This document shows, one piece after another, positions 26,690-39,800 of a DNA stretch of 64,000 bases. Position numbers and translations under genes: made by a program. Numbering within the stretch: position 1 is the stretch's first letter; each line of letters opens with the position of its first letter. The notes under the pieces are model-generated. The model worked only from the letters and a program-made list of their open reading frames with translations. It ran no database searches and had not been told where the DNA came from. Source of the stretch: Erpobdella octoculata. Taxonomy: Eukaryota > Annelida > Clitellata > Hirudinida > Erpobdellidae. The stretch lies in contig OZ022246.1 in the NCBI GenBank assembly GCA_963978895.1, forward strand, positions 11,552,820 through 11,616,819, in the 5' to 3' direction.

Positions 26690-27190
26690 CATTTTTTGTG
26701 AAAAAATGTAAGAAGTTCTTGGAACCTTTTAGAAAAAAAAGTACCCACGATTACCTACCCGCCCTGGTCATTAGGCTGTTTTGAGGAAAAAAGAGTAAAA
26801 ATATTGGAGAAATTTTGCAAGAAGTATCTAAAACTACCCCCATCCGGTTAGCAGTTATTTTCTGAATTAAAAGTGTATAAGAGTTTCGAGAAGTTTTGGG
26901 AAAAGTATCTACGAGGTTTCTCCCCCTCCTCCCGGTCATCTGCTATTGTGGGAGAGAAAAGTGTCTAAGAGAAGTTTTAGAGTTTGGGTTTTGAAAATAT
27001 TTGCCTTCCAAGCTTTATGCTGAAATGACGCTCCTTTCCTTTCCTAATTTTCAAATTTCTTTTCAAAGTCAAGTGGTCTGGATTAAACAATGCTGGAAAT
27101 ATTTCTCAGGGGTTATTATAAATTTCCCCAACACAAAAGGTTGTCGGGGGAAAAGGTCGAAAACTCCAGGGACTATAATGTCTCATGAGA
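26690..27190. repeat. Unclassified dispersed repeat C, copy 1
   Basis: Degenerate units with the pattern GAAAAATG-AAGAAGTT...TTTTGGGAAAAGTA...CTCCCCCTCCTCCCGGTCATC recur two or three times here and also at 44620-45140 and 49285-49690. No terminal repeats or convincing coding frame identified. Confidence 0.5.
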
Positions 27191-27229
27191 ACATGCAAAA
27201 AACGTGCACTATAAAACAGTGACGAAATT

Positions 27230-27445
27230 GTCCTGATCAAAAAGCAGGGGTGAAATTTGGGGCGAAAACCTGGGGCCGAAAAAACGGGGTAAAAACCGGG
27301 AACGAAAACCGGAAGCGAATTTTTTCAAGGGCAAAAAACTGGGCGCCAAAAGCTGGGAATGAAAAATCGGGGCAAAATCGTGGGCGAATTTTCCCATAGG
27401 GCGAACTTTCATAAGGATAAAAAAACGAGGGTAAAACTTCCAAGT
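27230..27445. repeat. Degenerate GGGGCGAAAAC-type repeat
   Basis: Short units around GGGGCGAAAACC, GGGCGAATTTT and GGGCAAAA recur at 14-30-bp spacing. Frames through it on the minus strand (27209-27499) are compositionally biased and probably not coding. Confidence 0.5.
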
Positions 27446-27803
27446 GACGAGAAGTCGGGACCGAACTCTCCGTAAACATGTGGACCTATTTTTCTGCATT
27501 TTTTTGCAATTTTATAATCACAGAAATGTGTTGATGTCAAGCCGCTCAGGAGATAAGAATATACTTGGAACAGCTAACAGCAATATAAGAAACACACTTA
27601 ACTGAACATAGATTCAATAACTTAATTGATCTTAATTAAAAATGCTGTTATATTTGTGTTTTTATATTTGACAAGTATACAAATCCAACGATGCGAATAA
27701 AATTTGAAAATCGCGGTTTTTTCCTAAATTTATCAATATTTACGAAGAATAACTTCAATTATCAACAAAAGGAGTTTTTCAAAGTTAACTTTAACTTATA
27801 ACC

Positions 27804-30800
27804 ATGGACAGCAACGAAAATATTTTCCAGCAAGAAAACCTCGAGTTTTTTAATTACCAAAATGATGACCTCTTCGGAGATCTTTCAAACAGCGGTGCAT
27901 CATCTACGTATGATGAAATCGAAAACGAAACGGAAAATCTTATGGAAGATCAAAAAGAAGAGAAAGGTATGAATATAACAGCACCTATTACTGACTTTCT
28001 TTAATAACACCTACCAACCTTAATGGCGCCTTACAAAATAACAACCGTCAGAAAAATAATGATTAGTTACCTACCTATTTTATGTATGCTAGCAACAACA
28101 GAAACTCATATTATAAACAAGTAAGCCGTAAAAAACAGGTTTTTTTCACAAATACCTCATATATACAAATTTGCCGGCTTTTCAAATGGTACAAAAATGT
28201 TTATTTTTAGTCGAAAAATTATTTTCTCAAAATTTTTTAAAACTTCAATAAAATGCATTGTCATGAGAAGCGTGTTTAGTTAATTTTCATTCTCAAGGTT
28301 TGCAAACATTCAAGCAAGCAAGCATGCATGAGCGCAGGTGGAGTTAATATAAGGGATTTAAGAGAGGTCACAGATGACAGGTGATCACCGACAGCAAGAA
28401 AGCTTAAATCATAGTTAATAATACATTATAATTTTAGATATTTGAAGTAAAATAAAAAATAGGAAAAGCAATAAATTATATCATTAAACATCGATAATTA
28501 ACAGTACGAAATTATATAATGAGCAAAATGACAACAAGATATTAAATTTACCTAAAATTTATAGACAACAAATTTTAATAAATTTCTTCTCAATAAAATA
28601 TTAGCATCCAGCTAGTTTTAGCGGGAACTAGCGACACCAGCCATGTTTACGTTTATAAAATAATTTCTTAATTAATAATTTCTTGTTGAGTCACTGACTT
28701 AGTTAAAAAACGTTAATTAAAAAAACTGTCTTGCTGTCGGGGTTTAATGACACCTGCTTTAGGGGCCAGTAGCAACCAAAAGGTTGGTGTCACCAGTGTA
28801 ATGTTTTTAGACTACGATATAATCTACACAAAGCAACAGATAACTTTATTAACCGATATACGAACGAATACGAATATAAGAATCAGAATCAGAACATCAA
28901 TGCGAACGTGAATATGAATGTGAATGTCAATGTCCTTACAGGCAAGCTACGCTTCCTTTTATAGCCTGTTCTCACTCTGCATCCATACAACAATGACCGG
29001 AGTCCATGCATGCATCATACATCACACACTACGACATTACATCCCTCCCCTTCTTGGAGAACAAAACATCTGCACTAAAACGGAACAAAAATAAAACAGC
29101 AAAAGTTAGTTCAAAACAAAATCCGCAAATCGGGCAGGCACTCTGTGTTCACGCTTGGAGTGTCTCGCACTGTTTTGAACTGGCTGTAGGCTGGGCTGGT
29201 CTTCTACAACAGCTTGCGGTATGATAGTGTCGCTAGGTGCGATATCCTCTTCCACCAGGTCTTCAGATAGCTCCTTAGTCTGTGCACAGTTCGATAATCG
29301 CTTATCCAGATGCTTGAAGAATGACGAGTTGCGGGTAACTGATTGTCTGTCAGTGTTGCGTTCCGCAGTGATCATGGAATGATTTTTCGACGTGACTGTG
29401 TACGGCACTGGTATGTATGGTGTCAGCGATTTGTTGTGTGTGGCTGGCTGTTTCACAAGGACTGTGTCACCTTCACTGATTGTTGATGGTTTTACATATG
29501 CTTTTTGATCAGCGTACTCTTTCATTTTAGACTTCATAAGAGCGTCCCTCTCACGAAAACTTCTGTCGTCTTGTGTGTCGTCGACTGGAAATGATGGAAA
29601 GATTGTTTTCATAGGACGACCAAAAAGCATTGTTGCAGGTGGGCGACCAGTTGTGCTGTGGGGTGTGGCACGATATTGGCGAAGAAAGATGTTTAGTTCC
29701 TGACGCCAATTCTTACGTTCTAGTTGTGCCGTTTTAATAATTTTCTTCACTGTTTTCATGAATCGTTCAACTTCGCCATTAGCACGCGGCCATAGCGGAG
29801 TAATTTTGCGATGTTTGAAACCCATATGCTCGGCAAAACGGGCGAATTCAATGCCATTGAAAGGAGGTCCATTATCCGTTTTCATAATGTCACACGAACC
29901 GAATTCAGATAAGATGCGGTCAAGCTTTGGTATCACGCTGTGTGCTGCGGTTGATTGGACTATTTCGATTACCGGGAAACGTGAATAATCATCAACGACT
30001 ACGAGTAAGTAATCGCCAGTCGTTAATTGAGCAAAATCAACGCTTAACTCACTCCAGGGTGTTGATGGTAATTGGCTCATTTGCAGCGGTTCACGATGTG
30101 GGGTTGAGACGGCGATCTGGCAGGCAAAACATGTTTTAACGCGTTCTTCAACCAGGCGGTCAATTCCGGGAAACCAAACTTTTTCCCTAATAAGAGCTTT
30201 TGTCTTGACGATACCTTGATGTCCTTGATGTGCTAGGTTGACTGCACGTTCCCTCAGTGATTCTGGAATGACTATGCGGCTATTGCGTAATAGTATGTTA
30301 TCTCCACTAACGCACAGTTCATCGCGCACTCTAGCGAATGTATCAAAATCACTGGTATTCATATTAGTTTTACGCGACCAATTACCTGTACGGATTGCTT
30401 CGATGACAGCAAGCAATGTTTTGTCTTTGACGGTTGCTGACGCAATTTCAACACGTGTCATGGCTTTTGGCACTGCATGACCAACAAGGTAGTTGACGTA
30501 TTCCTCGGCAATTTGTTCTTCACGGCTCGATCTGCCACTTGAGAGAGCTGGATGTCGTGAAAGATAATCGGCTGGGTTGTCATGACCAGGTCTGTAGACG
30601 ATGGTTGCTTCGTACGGTTGAAGACGTAGCGTCCAACGCTCGATGCGCGCTGGTGGCTTAGATCGTGGATTGTTATAGAGAGTGACTAACGGCTTGTGAT
30701 CAGTGTAAATTGTCACTGGTTTGCCATGGATATATATATGAAAATGTTCACAAGACCACACAACTGCAAGAGCTTCTCGTTCTGTCTGTGAATACCGTTG

Positions 30801-33800
30801 TTCGACATCAGTTAATGATCTACTGGCATACGCAATTATGTGTTCCTCGTTGTTCTTTCCACGTTGTATCAAGATGGCGCCAAGCCCGACTGGACTGGCG
30901 TCAGTGTGTATTTCTGTTTGTTTTTCAGAATCAAAATACGACATTACTGGAGCTTTGCATAGCTTCTGCTTGAGCTGTGCGAGTGCCGATTCTTGTTCAT
31001 CAGTCCACTGCCATGGTGTGTCTTGTCGCGTTAGTCTACGTAGTGGCTCAGAAATAGTTGCATAGTTTGAAATGAAACGAGCACAATAGTTGGTCATACC
31101 GAGTAAACTGCGTACTTCAGATGCGTTGGATGGAGTGTTCATGTTGACGATTGATTGAATCTTTTTCGGATCTGCCATGATGCCATGCTGAGTGAAGACG
31201 TTACCAAAGAATTCGAGAGTGCGTTTTGCGTAAACGCACTTCTGCTTATTAAGAGTTAGTCCTTTTTCTCTCAGGCGTTGAAAAACAGCACGCAGATTGT
31301 TGAACATCTCCTGCTCGGTTTTACCGTAAACGAGAATATCATCACTAATGTTGATTGCGCCAGTTAATCCACTTAGTGTTTCACGAATCGCATTCTGAAA
31401 GATCTCGGCAGCGCATGAAATGCCGAAGTTGAGACGTTTGTATCGACGCAATCCAACATGGGTTGAAAACGTTGTAATGTAACGTGATTCAGGTGCAAGT
31501 TCGAGTTGATTGTATCCTTGGTTTAAATCTAGTTTAGAAAATACAGCTGCACCGTTCAGATCACTGATCAGTTCATTTATAGTTGGCGTAATATGTCTCT
31601 CACGTTTAATTGCTGTGTTAGCTAGACGCATATCGACGCAGACACGTTTTTGACCAGTTTCGCTCTTGGGTTTGGGTACGACAACGACTGGACTCACCCA
31701 CGGAGTAGCTCCTTCGGTCCTTTCAATGATGTCAAGTTCTTCGTCGTGCTTGAGCTGATCCTCTAGCTGTTGACGAACATGGAATGGTACACGACGATGA
31801 GGCTGTGCGACTGGTTGTACGGTGTCGTCGATGTGCAGTTTGACTTGAAAGTCTTTGAGTTTACCAACACCACCGAATAGATCAGCGTATTCTGTCACGA
31901 GCTTATGGACAATTTGATCGCTAGGTGTCGTACGTTCACTGATCGGTTTTACGACATGGAGAAGATGTAACGCTTGAGATGCCTCCCAGCTTAGCAGAGA
32001 CCCTTCATTGCCATTGATTACGTAGAACAGCGTATCGTACGATCGGTCCTTGTACCGAACATTAGCACCAAATGTTCCTAATACCTTGAGGGGATTTTGC
32101 GCACAGTAGGCAAACACTTGTTTATTGTTTACCTGTAATTGCGGCGTAGGTTTAATCCTGTTAAAATCGCGCTGGCTCATTACGCTTACACTTGCCCCTG
32201 AGTCTGCGATGACTTCAATGACGGTGTCGTTTATATTAACTTGAAAATGTGGTAAACTATTTCTGACACTTAGTCGGTTCGAATAAACATTCAGAGCATA
32301 AACATGCCGATCCTGTTCAGGCGAATGTTTACAGATGTCCGATGAATGTTTACAGATGTTTACGTCGGCATCGACGTGACGAATGCGATGATGGTTGTTA
32401 TATCGTGTGTTCGGCGGTCTACTTTGTGATCCACGATGCGATCTGTGTTGTGAGTCGTTGTTGCCGTGTCGTGATGTGCCGTCTTTTGAGCGACATTGTG
32501 ACGCAAAATGATGCAATTTCTGGCACGAATTGCAAGATTTACCATGCGCCGGACACGATGCTTTTCCATTTTGGTGTGGCCATGGACCACCACAATTCCG
32601 ACACCTCACGTCGTCTGTTTTATTCTTTGAGTTGTTCGCATGGTTCAGTTTTTGTTTTAAATCGATTTTGTTCACCTGCTGCTCGTTCTCAATGTGTTTT
32701 GCATACATGTCGGACAGCTCCAAACTTCGACCGATGTCTAGCAGTTTTGCAAGAGTCATATCTGGTTCGCACAAAGCTTTGCGGCGTAACGTGTTTGACG
32801 AACAACTTTGAATAATTTGGGTTTTGATCTCGCGATCGACGTTTTCAAAAGCACATGTTGTTGAGAGCTGTTTGAGACGCGTGTAGTAAGCTGGTAGTGA
32901 TTCGCCAGTGAGCTGCTTTGATTGACGAAACGTGTATATCTGAAACTCTGTGTTCTGCCTTGGTGTAAAATACCTGTTGAGAGCTGTGACGGCTTTTTCA
33001 AAGTGACTCTCTCCATCGGCGGCTTCGGCGTCTGGCAGAGTATCAAAAATTTCGTTGATTTCCTCCCCGGCGTAGTGGAGCAGAAGAGCTTTTTGTCTTC
33101 TATCGTCGACGATGTTGACGGCTACTAGCAGGTTGCGAAATCTAGAAATCCACTTCGTCCATCGAATTCCTGCAGACTCTTCCGAACTGACAGCGAATGA
33201 TGGAAACGATGGTAAAGCTTCAGCCATAGTTGATTAGTTGATATTGCGAACTAAACTGTTTAATCGACGAAAACGATAATAGATTCTTCGGAGTTTATCG
33301 ACAGAAAAAATTATCAAACTGTTCACGAAAGTTCGTTTACGAATCCTCGTCGCCAATGTAATGTTTTTAGACTACGATATAATCTACACAAAGCAACAGA
33401 TAACTTTATTAACCGATATACGAACGAATACGAATATAAGAATCAGAATCAGAACATCAATGCGAACGTGAATATGAATGTGAATGTCAATGTCCTTACA
33501 GGCAAGCTACGCTTCCTTTTATAGCCTGTTCTCACTCTGCATCCATACAACAATGACCGGAGTCCATGCATGCATCATACATCACACACTACGACATTAC
33601 AACCAGGTGCTGAAACTCATGGTGTCATCCCAACAACCTACCTTACGCCTTCGACTTCCAAGCAGTTTAGACGATTTTTTCCTCATCAAAACTAAAATAA
33701 GTTGAAATAAAACAATAGATTTTCATAGTGACGTAGATTCATAGATTGTATGGTTTTGCGATTTGCCTCATCCCATATTATGATGATGTCACTCAGTGCG

Positions 33801-36800
33801 GTCCGCACACTCGCGCGGTAAAACCGTAGAATCCGGGGTATAAACAAATTCTAAAAAATGTATCGGCGTAAACTCCGCCTCTTAATTTCTATGCTCCGCC
33901 TCTAGGATGGGATGTGCTTGATCGACTTAAAAATTTATTTAATTTTTTGTAAAATATTATCTAGTTTAATAATTATCAAAAATAATTTAAAATATTGCTT
34001 AAATATAAAATGTTTGGGATGTGCTTTGATGCGAGAAGCGAAGCGTATTTACCAGACCGCAAGACCATTAAGCTGATTAGAACACTGATCTCTATAATAT
34101 TATAATATTATAGAGATCAGTGGATTAGAACAATTACCTACCACTTGTCTTCGCGAATTATTCATGTTCACAAAACAAAGAAAGCATCTATAAAGGACTG
34201 AAAATTAAAACTTGATAATTGTTTTTGTTTTTAATCTGGGCGTGTTATTCAAAGGCTCTGAAGCAGATTAAAGCAGTATTAGATGATAAGTATATGCTCT
34301 CTTAGATGGTTAAAAAAATACATTTGACTTCTTTTTGTGACTGACTACAACTTATCCCATATTATTAAACAGTTGATAACGCAAAATATGTCAATCAAAT
34401 TAGTACATTAAGTAATAATGACGAAGTCGCAGTTGTGGATTTTAGGGTTTGTCTCAAAATAAAAGGCTCAGTAGTAGATTAGGAGACTGTGCAAAGCTGT
34501 CGTTACACTTTAATGATTGAAATTAAAAAATATAGTCACTTAATTTATTTTTTTATCAATCATCACCACAATCTTAGCCATTCACATTACCGGCTTTAGT
34601 TGCCGGTCAGCTAATTTTCAGTCATTTATAGATGCTTCCTTTTCCAAGTGGCAATTTGTTCTAATTAACTTAATGGACTGATAACAGACTAGCGAATACG
34701 CTTTGCATCGGAGCAGACCCTAATCAATTATCAACTGCTAATTTTCCGTTATTTATAGATTCTTCCTTTGTCTTGTGAACATGAAGAATTTGCTAAAACA
34801 AGTCGCAATTGTTCTTATCAATGGTCATGCTAAAGACCAGATAATGCGCTTCGCATCTCGCATAACAACAATTTACTACATTACTTTCAATTTTAATATT
34901 TATATTTTAATATTATTTGTTAAATAAAGTTATTGGTTATTTTGTCTGTTCTAAACATTAACACACTGGCTTTCCATTAAATCATATAAAAAACCGCAAC
35001 ACTAGCTGTCAATCATTCTATTTAGACCTGTCAATCAAAATAGCGGCCATACTTGTTTTTGTTTGTACCCCGGATTCTACGGTTTTACCCACTCGCGCCC
35101 CTTTCTAGTGATGCCACTGATTAGAGATTAAAATAGGCCCTTTGGTCTTAAATTATTCTATAAACTCAAGGCCTTGGGCATGGACACGGTCATTTAGAAA
35201 TTTAGATTTTAGGACGACATATCTGGTTACATTCCATGTAAATAATTCTTAAGATATCAAAAATGAAAAAATGTGATTTGATTATTGATTGAATACAAAA
35301 TGAGACATGGTTTCTCCAGGAAAATTGCAGTTTGACATTTTTTTATTATTAAAGAATACATTACAACAAGTTGAATGAACTTGCATGTGTATTGAGGCCT
35401 TTAGTATTAGGTAGATTGTAAAAAATATGTCAATAGCATTATGCTTAATTTTGAAAAACAACCAATAATAATAAATTAAATACATACTTATTTTTTATTT
35501 TATTTTCATTCAGAAAACGTCACCAACAATGCCTTCGATGACTCACTTCAATTCAGCTTACAAGAGATAAGAAAAGAAGAAACATCAGAAATCAATGATG
35601 TAATCACAGATGATATTGAAAAACAAGAATGTGCCCCTAAAGAAAACAGTACTTCTAAAAAACCCATGATGGAAACCCCTCTGGCTGAAAATATTCCTTC
35701 GGGCATAACACCAGATGTCATCCAGCGGTGGTTTCCTGAGTTTAACGTTGATGGAGTAAGCAAGAATTTCAACTTACTTATTTAAGCTAAGCTGATAGAT
35801 TAATTGTTTATATATTTAATTAATACGTTTTACTATTTATGCTAAGTTGATGACTTTTTTAATTAGAACAATTTGGATTAAAACATCCAGAGATAATTTC
35901 TTTATTTCTTTTGGGATTTTTTTTCTCAGCGCCTCAAATTTACCAATCTTTTTCCACCCAAGCATAAATTCAATAGATGGGGACAAACAAATGATGACAC
36001 AGGAGAAGGTGTAATGGATTTGCCAAACTTTATATGTGGCCGTGATCCAAGAAGAGAAGAAATTGCTCAAGATGATCTAGTAAGTAATTTTGTGATTTTA
36101 TCATACTTGTTGTAAAAACCGAAACAGACTGTTAGTCTTTTTTGATGTATACTTCTTTTCTTTGAAGTTAAATTAAATAGAGGAATTTTTGCGAGCCTGA
36201 ACTTTACGAGATTTTTATTTGTGTTTTGTCTTCTATCATGACTGGGTTTAAAAAAAACTTTTAATATAACATAGCAGATACAAAAACTACATGTTTTAAT
36301 GTAAATTCCTTTAACATATCCTAATACCAGTTTTAAGAAATGAAAACCCTTAGCTCTGATGTCCAAATATGTTAATCTTTACATCATTTTGCTAAAAATG
36401 CTTCTTAAAATTTTAATTCAAATAAACTTTGAACTTCATATTTCTAATTTCTCTAGGAGTTTTTCTTAAAACCTGAGAGTGTTGAAGAAGATGAAGGTGA
36501 TGCGGATGACGAAAGTGACAATTTGGACGAACCGAAAGATCCGCTCGCTCAACCAATAAGAAGGAACGATGTGGATGTCAAGTTGTGGTATGACGTAGCT
36601 GGTTTGCCTAAAGACGCCAGGCATTACAATTATGGTTTCAAATTGAAGGTAGTTTTAAATGGCCGATAACATTTATAATATGATGATGGTTTCTAATGTT
36701 TAGTAACACGGTGATGGTAGTGTTTCAAATGTTGTTGACTGTTTATGAGTATTTTCTTTGTTGCTAAAAATTTTTCAATGATTAGGTTGTCATATTGAGT

Positions 36801-39800
36801 TATTTTTTATTTAAATTAAAAATTCAGTCAAATTATTTTCAATTTGTTTTTATCATCTTATATTTTTAGAAAAAAGAAGAGAACTATGAAGAAGAGAAAA
36901 GATCAAAAAGTAAGTTTTTAGAATATACAAATAAACAATAGCAAACAATTGTTTTTGCTGATTTTTTATGTTCAATTGCATTCAATTAATTAAATGTTTT
37001 TATACTACTGAATATATTTGTAAATTGTATTATTATTATTATATATAAATTTAATTTTATTCATAAACTTTTTGATTGATAAATATTAATATATTAAAGG
37101 TAATTATTATATTAAAAACGTTATCACTTGGTTGTATGATTTCTTGTTCAGACAGATCAATATACATCGAGGAAGATCCATCCTTGATCATGCAACATTA
37201 CGACTGGGAGAAAAACATCATTTGGGAACCTCCAAGTTGGTCGGAAGAAAAGATGAATGCAGAACTCCGAAAAAAAGTTCCTCTATCTGGCTGGATACCT
37301 GTTCCAGGCATCCATAGTAGAAAACAATTTGTGGAAAAGTGTAAGATATCATAGATTTAATAGTAAAATAATAACATTTTTATATGTTGGCACTAAGAGA
37401 GGCTGGAAGAGGTGAAGCTGAACTAGCATGGTGTGATGAAGTAGTAGATTGCCATAGAAAGCTGAAGTGATTACAGATTTTAATTCGTACTTTGTAAAAT
37501 TTAATTAAGTATTATTTTGCAAAAGAGCAGAAATTAAAATCTGCAAGTTAAGATTGATAGACTTGATGATTTTTGATTAAATATCAGGGGAGGTATTTAT
37601 CGTTCTACTGAGAATGGTTTTTTCCTATTTCGCAACAACACATCAAAACATTCATTACAAACAATACAAATAAATTTTTTTTTAATTAATCATTATTATA
37701 ACGTTTATAAAACAATTTGATCTTAGATTATCCAAAAAGTGAATTTCCTGAAGAGATCAGCTTGCTTCCATATCAAAACAATGAACTTGAAAATACAGAT
37801 TGGGAGAAGAAGATTATTTGGGATGTTGAGGTAATGATGGTTGAGATAATAACAAAAATTTAATCTTATATAATTTTTTAATTAGAGTATTTTTAAGAAT
37901 TTAATTTTAGGTAATTATTAATCTTTTCAATAATATAATTAAAATAGATAACAATTTCAAATTAATTAATTTTAATTACTGCTTTATTGAATCCTTTCAG
38001 GCCATGGATGAGCTTCCGCCACCCAGCAAGTTGTACATCAGTCCCCTCGATGAACAGAACTGCTATTTCGTTTCGTCGTCATCTTGTGATGAAGATGACA
38101 CTGATGGTGATTATGATGATGAGGAAAAAAATAATGTCGGTGACACGAAAAGGAGCAGCCGTCATGGAGATAAAAAAAAGGTCTGTTTGTCTTGAGATTG
38201 TTAAATTAATTAATAATTAATTGTTTGGATGAAAAGGTTGTTGATTATAATGATTGATGGAATTTGGAAGAGCCAATAATTTTGGTGGTGGTGATAAAGT
38301 TGTGATGATGAATGTCGTGGTGGGGGTTTTCATAAGTATTGTCATAATAATACATAAGGTGTTCTTTTATAACAGAGAAAAAATAAAAGTAAAAATGGCA
38401 ACCAGAGAAAGAAACCAAGGAACAATTTCTCTAATGATGAGTACTACAACCCGAGACTTAATGCGGAACAAATCGAGGATGCCCGGTTTTCTCTTATACA
38501 GGTTAGTTATGGTTTTGATACTACAGCAATAATTTACACTGGTGCATTTATAAGCTTCCATTATTACAAAACTTAATGTCCATTAATTTTTTCCAGCATT
38601 CTATTCCAGCTATGGAGATGAATGAGATTTTCTTTCCTTATCGGCCTTCCACCACCAGTCTCAGAAATGTCCACCGTCCACGCCTTACTATGTATTCACA
38701 TGGAAAACTTGCCAAACCAGGTCTCCATCCCGTCCATTCCCTGACCAAACTCATCAGAAGAAAAGAAATGGTGTGTTTAAATTACTTTGTATTTTATGAA
38801 ATGTGTTTGTTGCTTTCCTAAGATTTTACAAGTCTAGAGTGTTATACATTGCATCATCCATAATTGAATTTTGCAATTCAGGGACAATGGTTTATTAATT
38901 ATTTAGTATTTGTTAATGAGATACTATGCCGAGGTGCATTTAGTTAAATTTAAAAGTATATATATATATACTAAAACTTTCATTTCAGGAACGTGCCAGA
39001 GATTTAGAAAATGAAGGGGGATGGGCCCCGTTGAAGACGATAGAGGACATGCGGGGCATCGATGGGGAAATCGTGCTAGCAGAATATTCAGAGGAATTTC
39101 CGCCATTTGTCAACCAGATCGGCATGATGAGCAGGATCAGGCATTATTATAGAAAAGTTGGTTTTATTTTTTCAATGGATTCTGTTTAAGTTTGATATGA
39201 TCTGAAATTTGTTTATTTGGTGTGTTGGTTTTCTGGTTAAATATTTATGGCTTGAATGATTTATCTACATACATAATTTCCTATGCATGTATGTATGTAT
39301 GTATGTATGTCTGTTAGCAATTTCGCATAACACGGCGGCCGCAGGTCAGTCTTTAGCAGTTGCTAACATTAGTGTGAGCAGGCATGTCATAAAAGTTATC
39401 ACGCAATTGTACAGTATCAGTCCTAGAGATCCAAAACGTTTTCTTTAAGCTTATTATGCAAGAGGTTATCCGATTGCGTGTAATAAAAGTTATTACGCAA
39501 TTGTACATTATGTACACTGTTAGTCCTAAAGATCATAAGAGGTAGCGCTTCTTTCAATCGAAAAATAATAATTTTAAGAAATCCATCATTTTGAGGGCTT
39601 TCTCTAGTTTATTAAATAATTATATAATTTAATGGGAAATTTTATCCAAGCATTTGAAACGAAAGCTCTTCTTTTATTTTCAGAAACTCGATACAACTCA
39701 GCCAGAATTCACATATGGCACCATGGTTCAGGACTTAAATAAATTTCCATTCCTTGGAACTCTTCAAGAAGGCCAACTTTTGAGCTCTTTGGAAAACAAC

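Larger units (their letters stand above)
28797..33601 (-). mobile_element. Ty3/gypsy LTR retrotransposon, apparently intact, in TAF1 intron 1
   Basis: Two 245-bp LTRs (28797-29041, 33357-33601) begin TGTAATG, end CATTACA and are identical in every base I compared. A 5-bp duplication ACCAG flanks the element (28792-28796, 33602-33606). On the minus strand, TGGCGACGAGGATTCG follows one base after the 5' LTR, where a tRNA primer site is expected. A single uninterrupted gag-pol frame fills the interior. Identical LTRs mean a recent insertion. It is antisense to TAF1 and accounts for most of the 7.5-kb first intron. Confidence 0.95.

Noticed and set aside
29758..33128. Many 60-157-residue + strand frames
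   Set aside because: All are antisense to the intact gag-pol frame.
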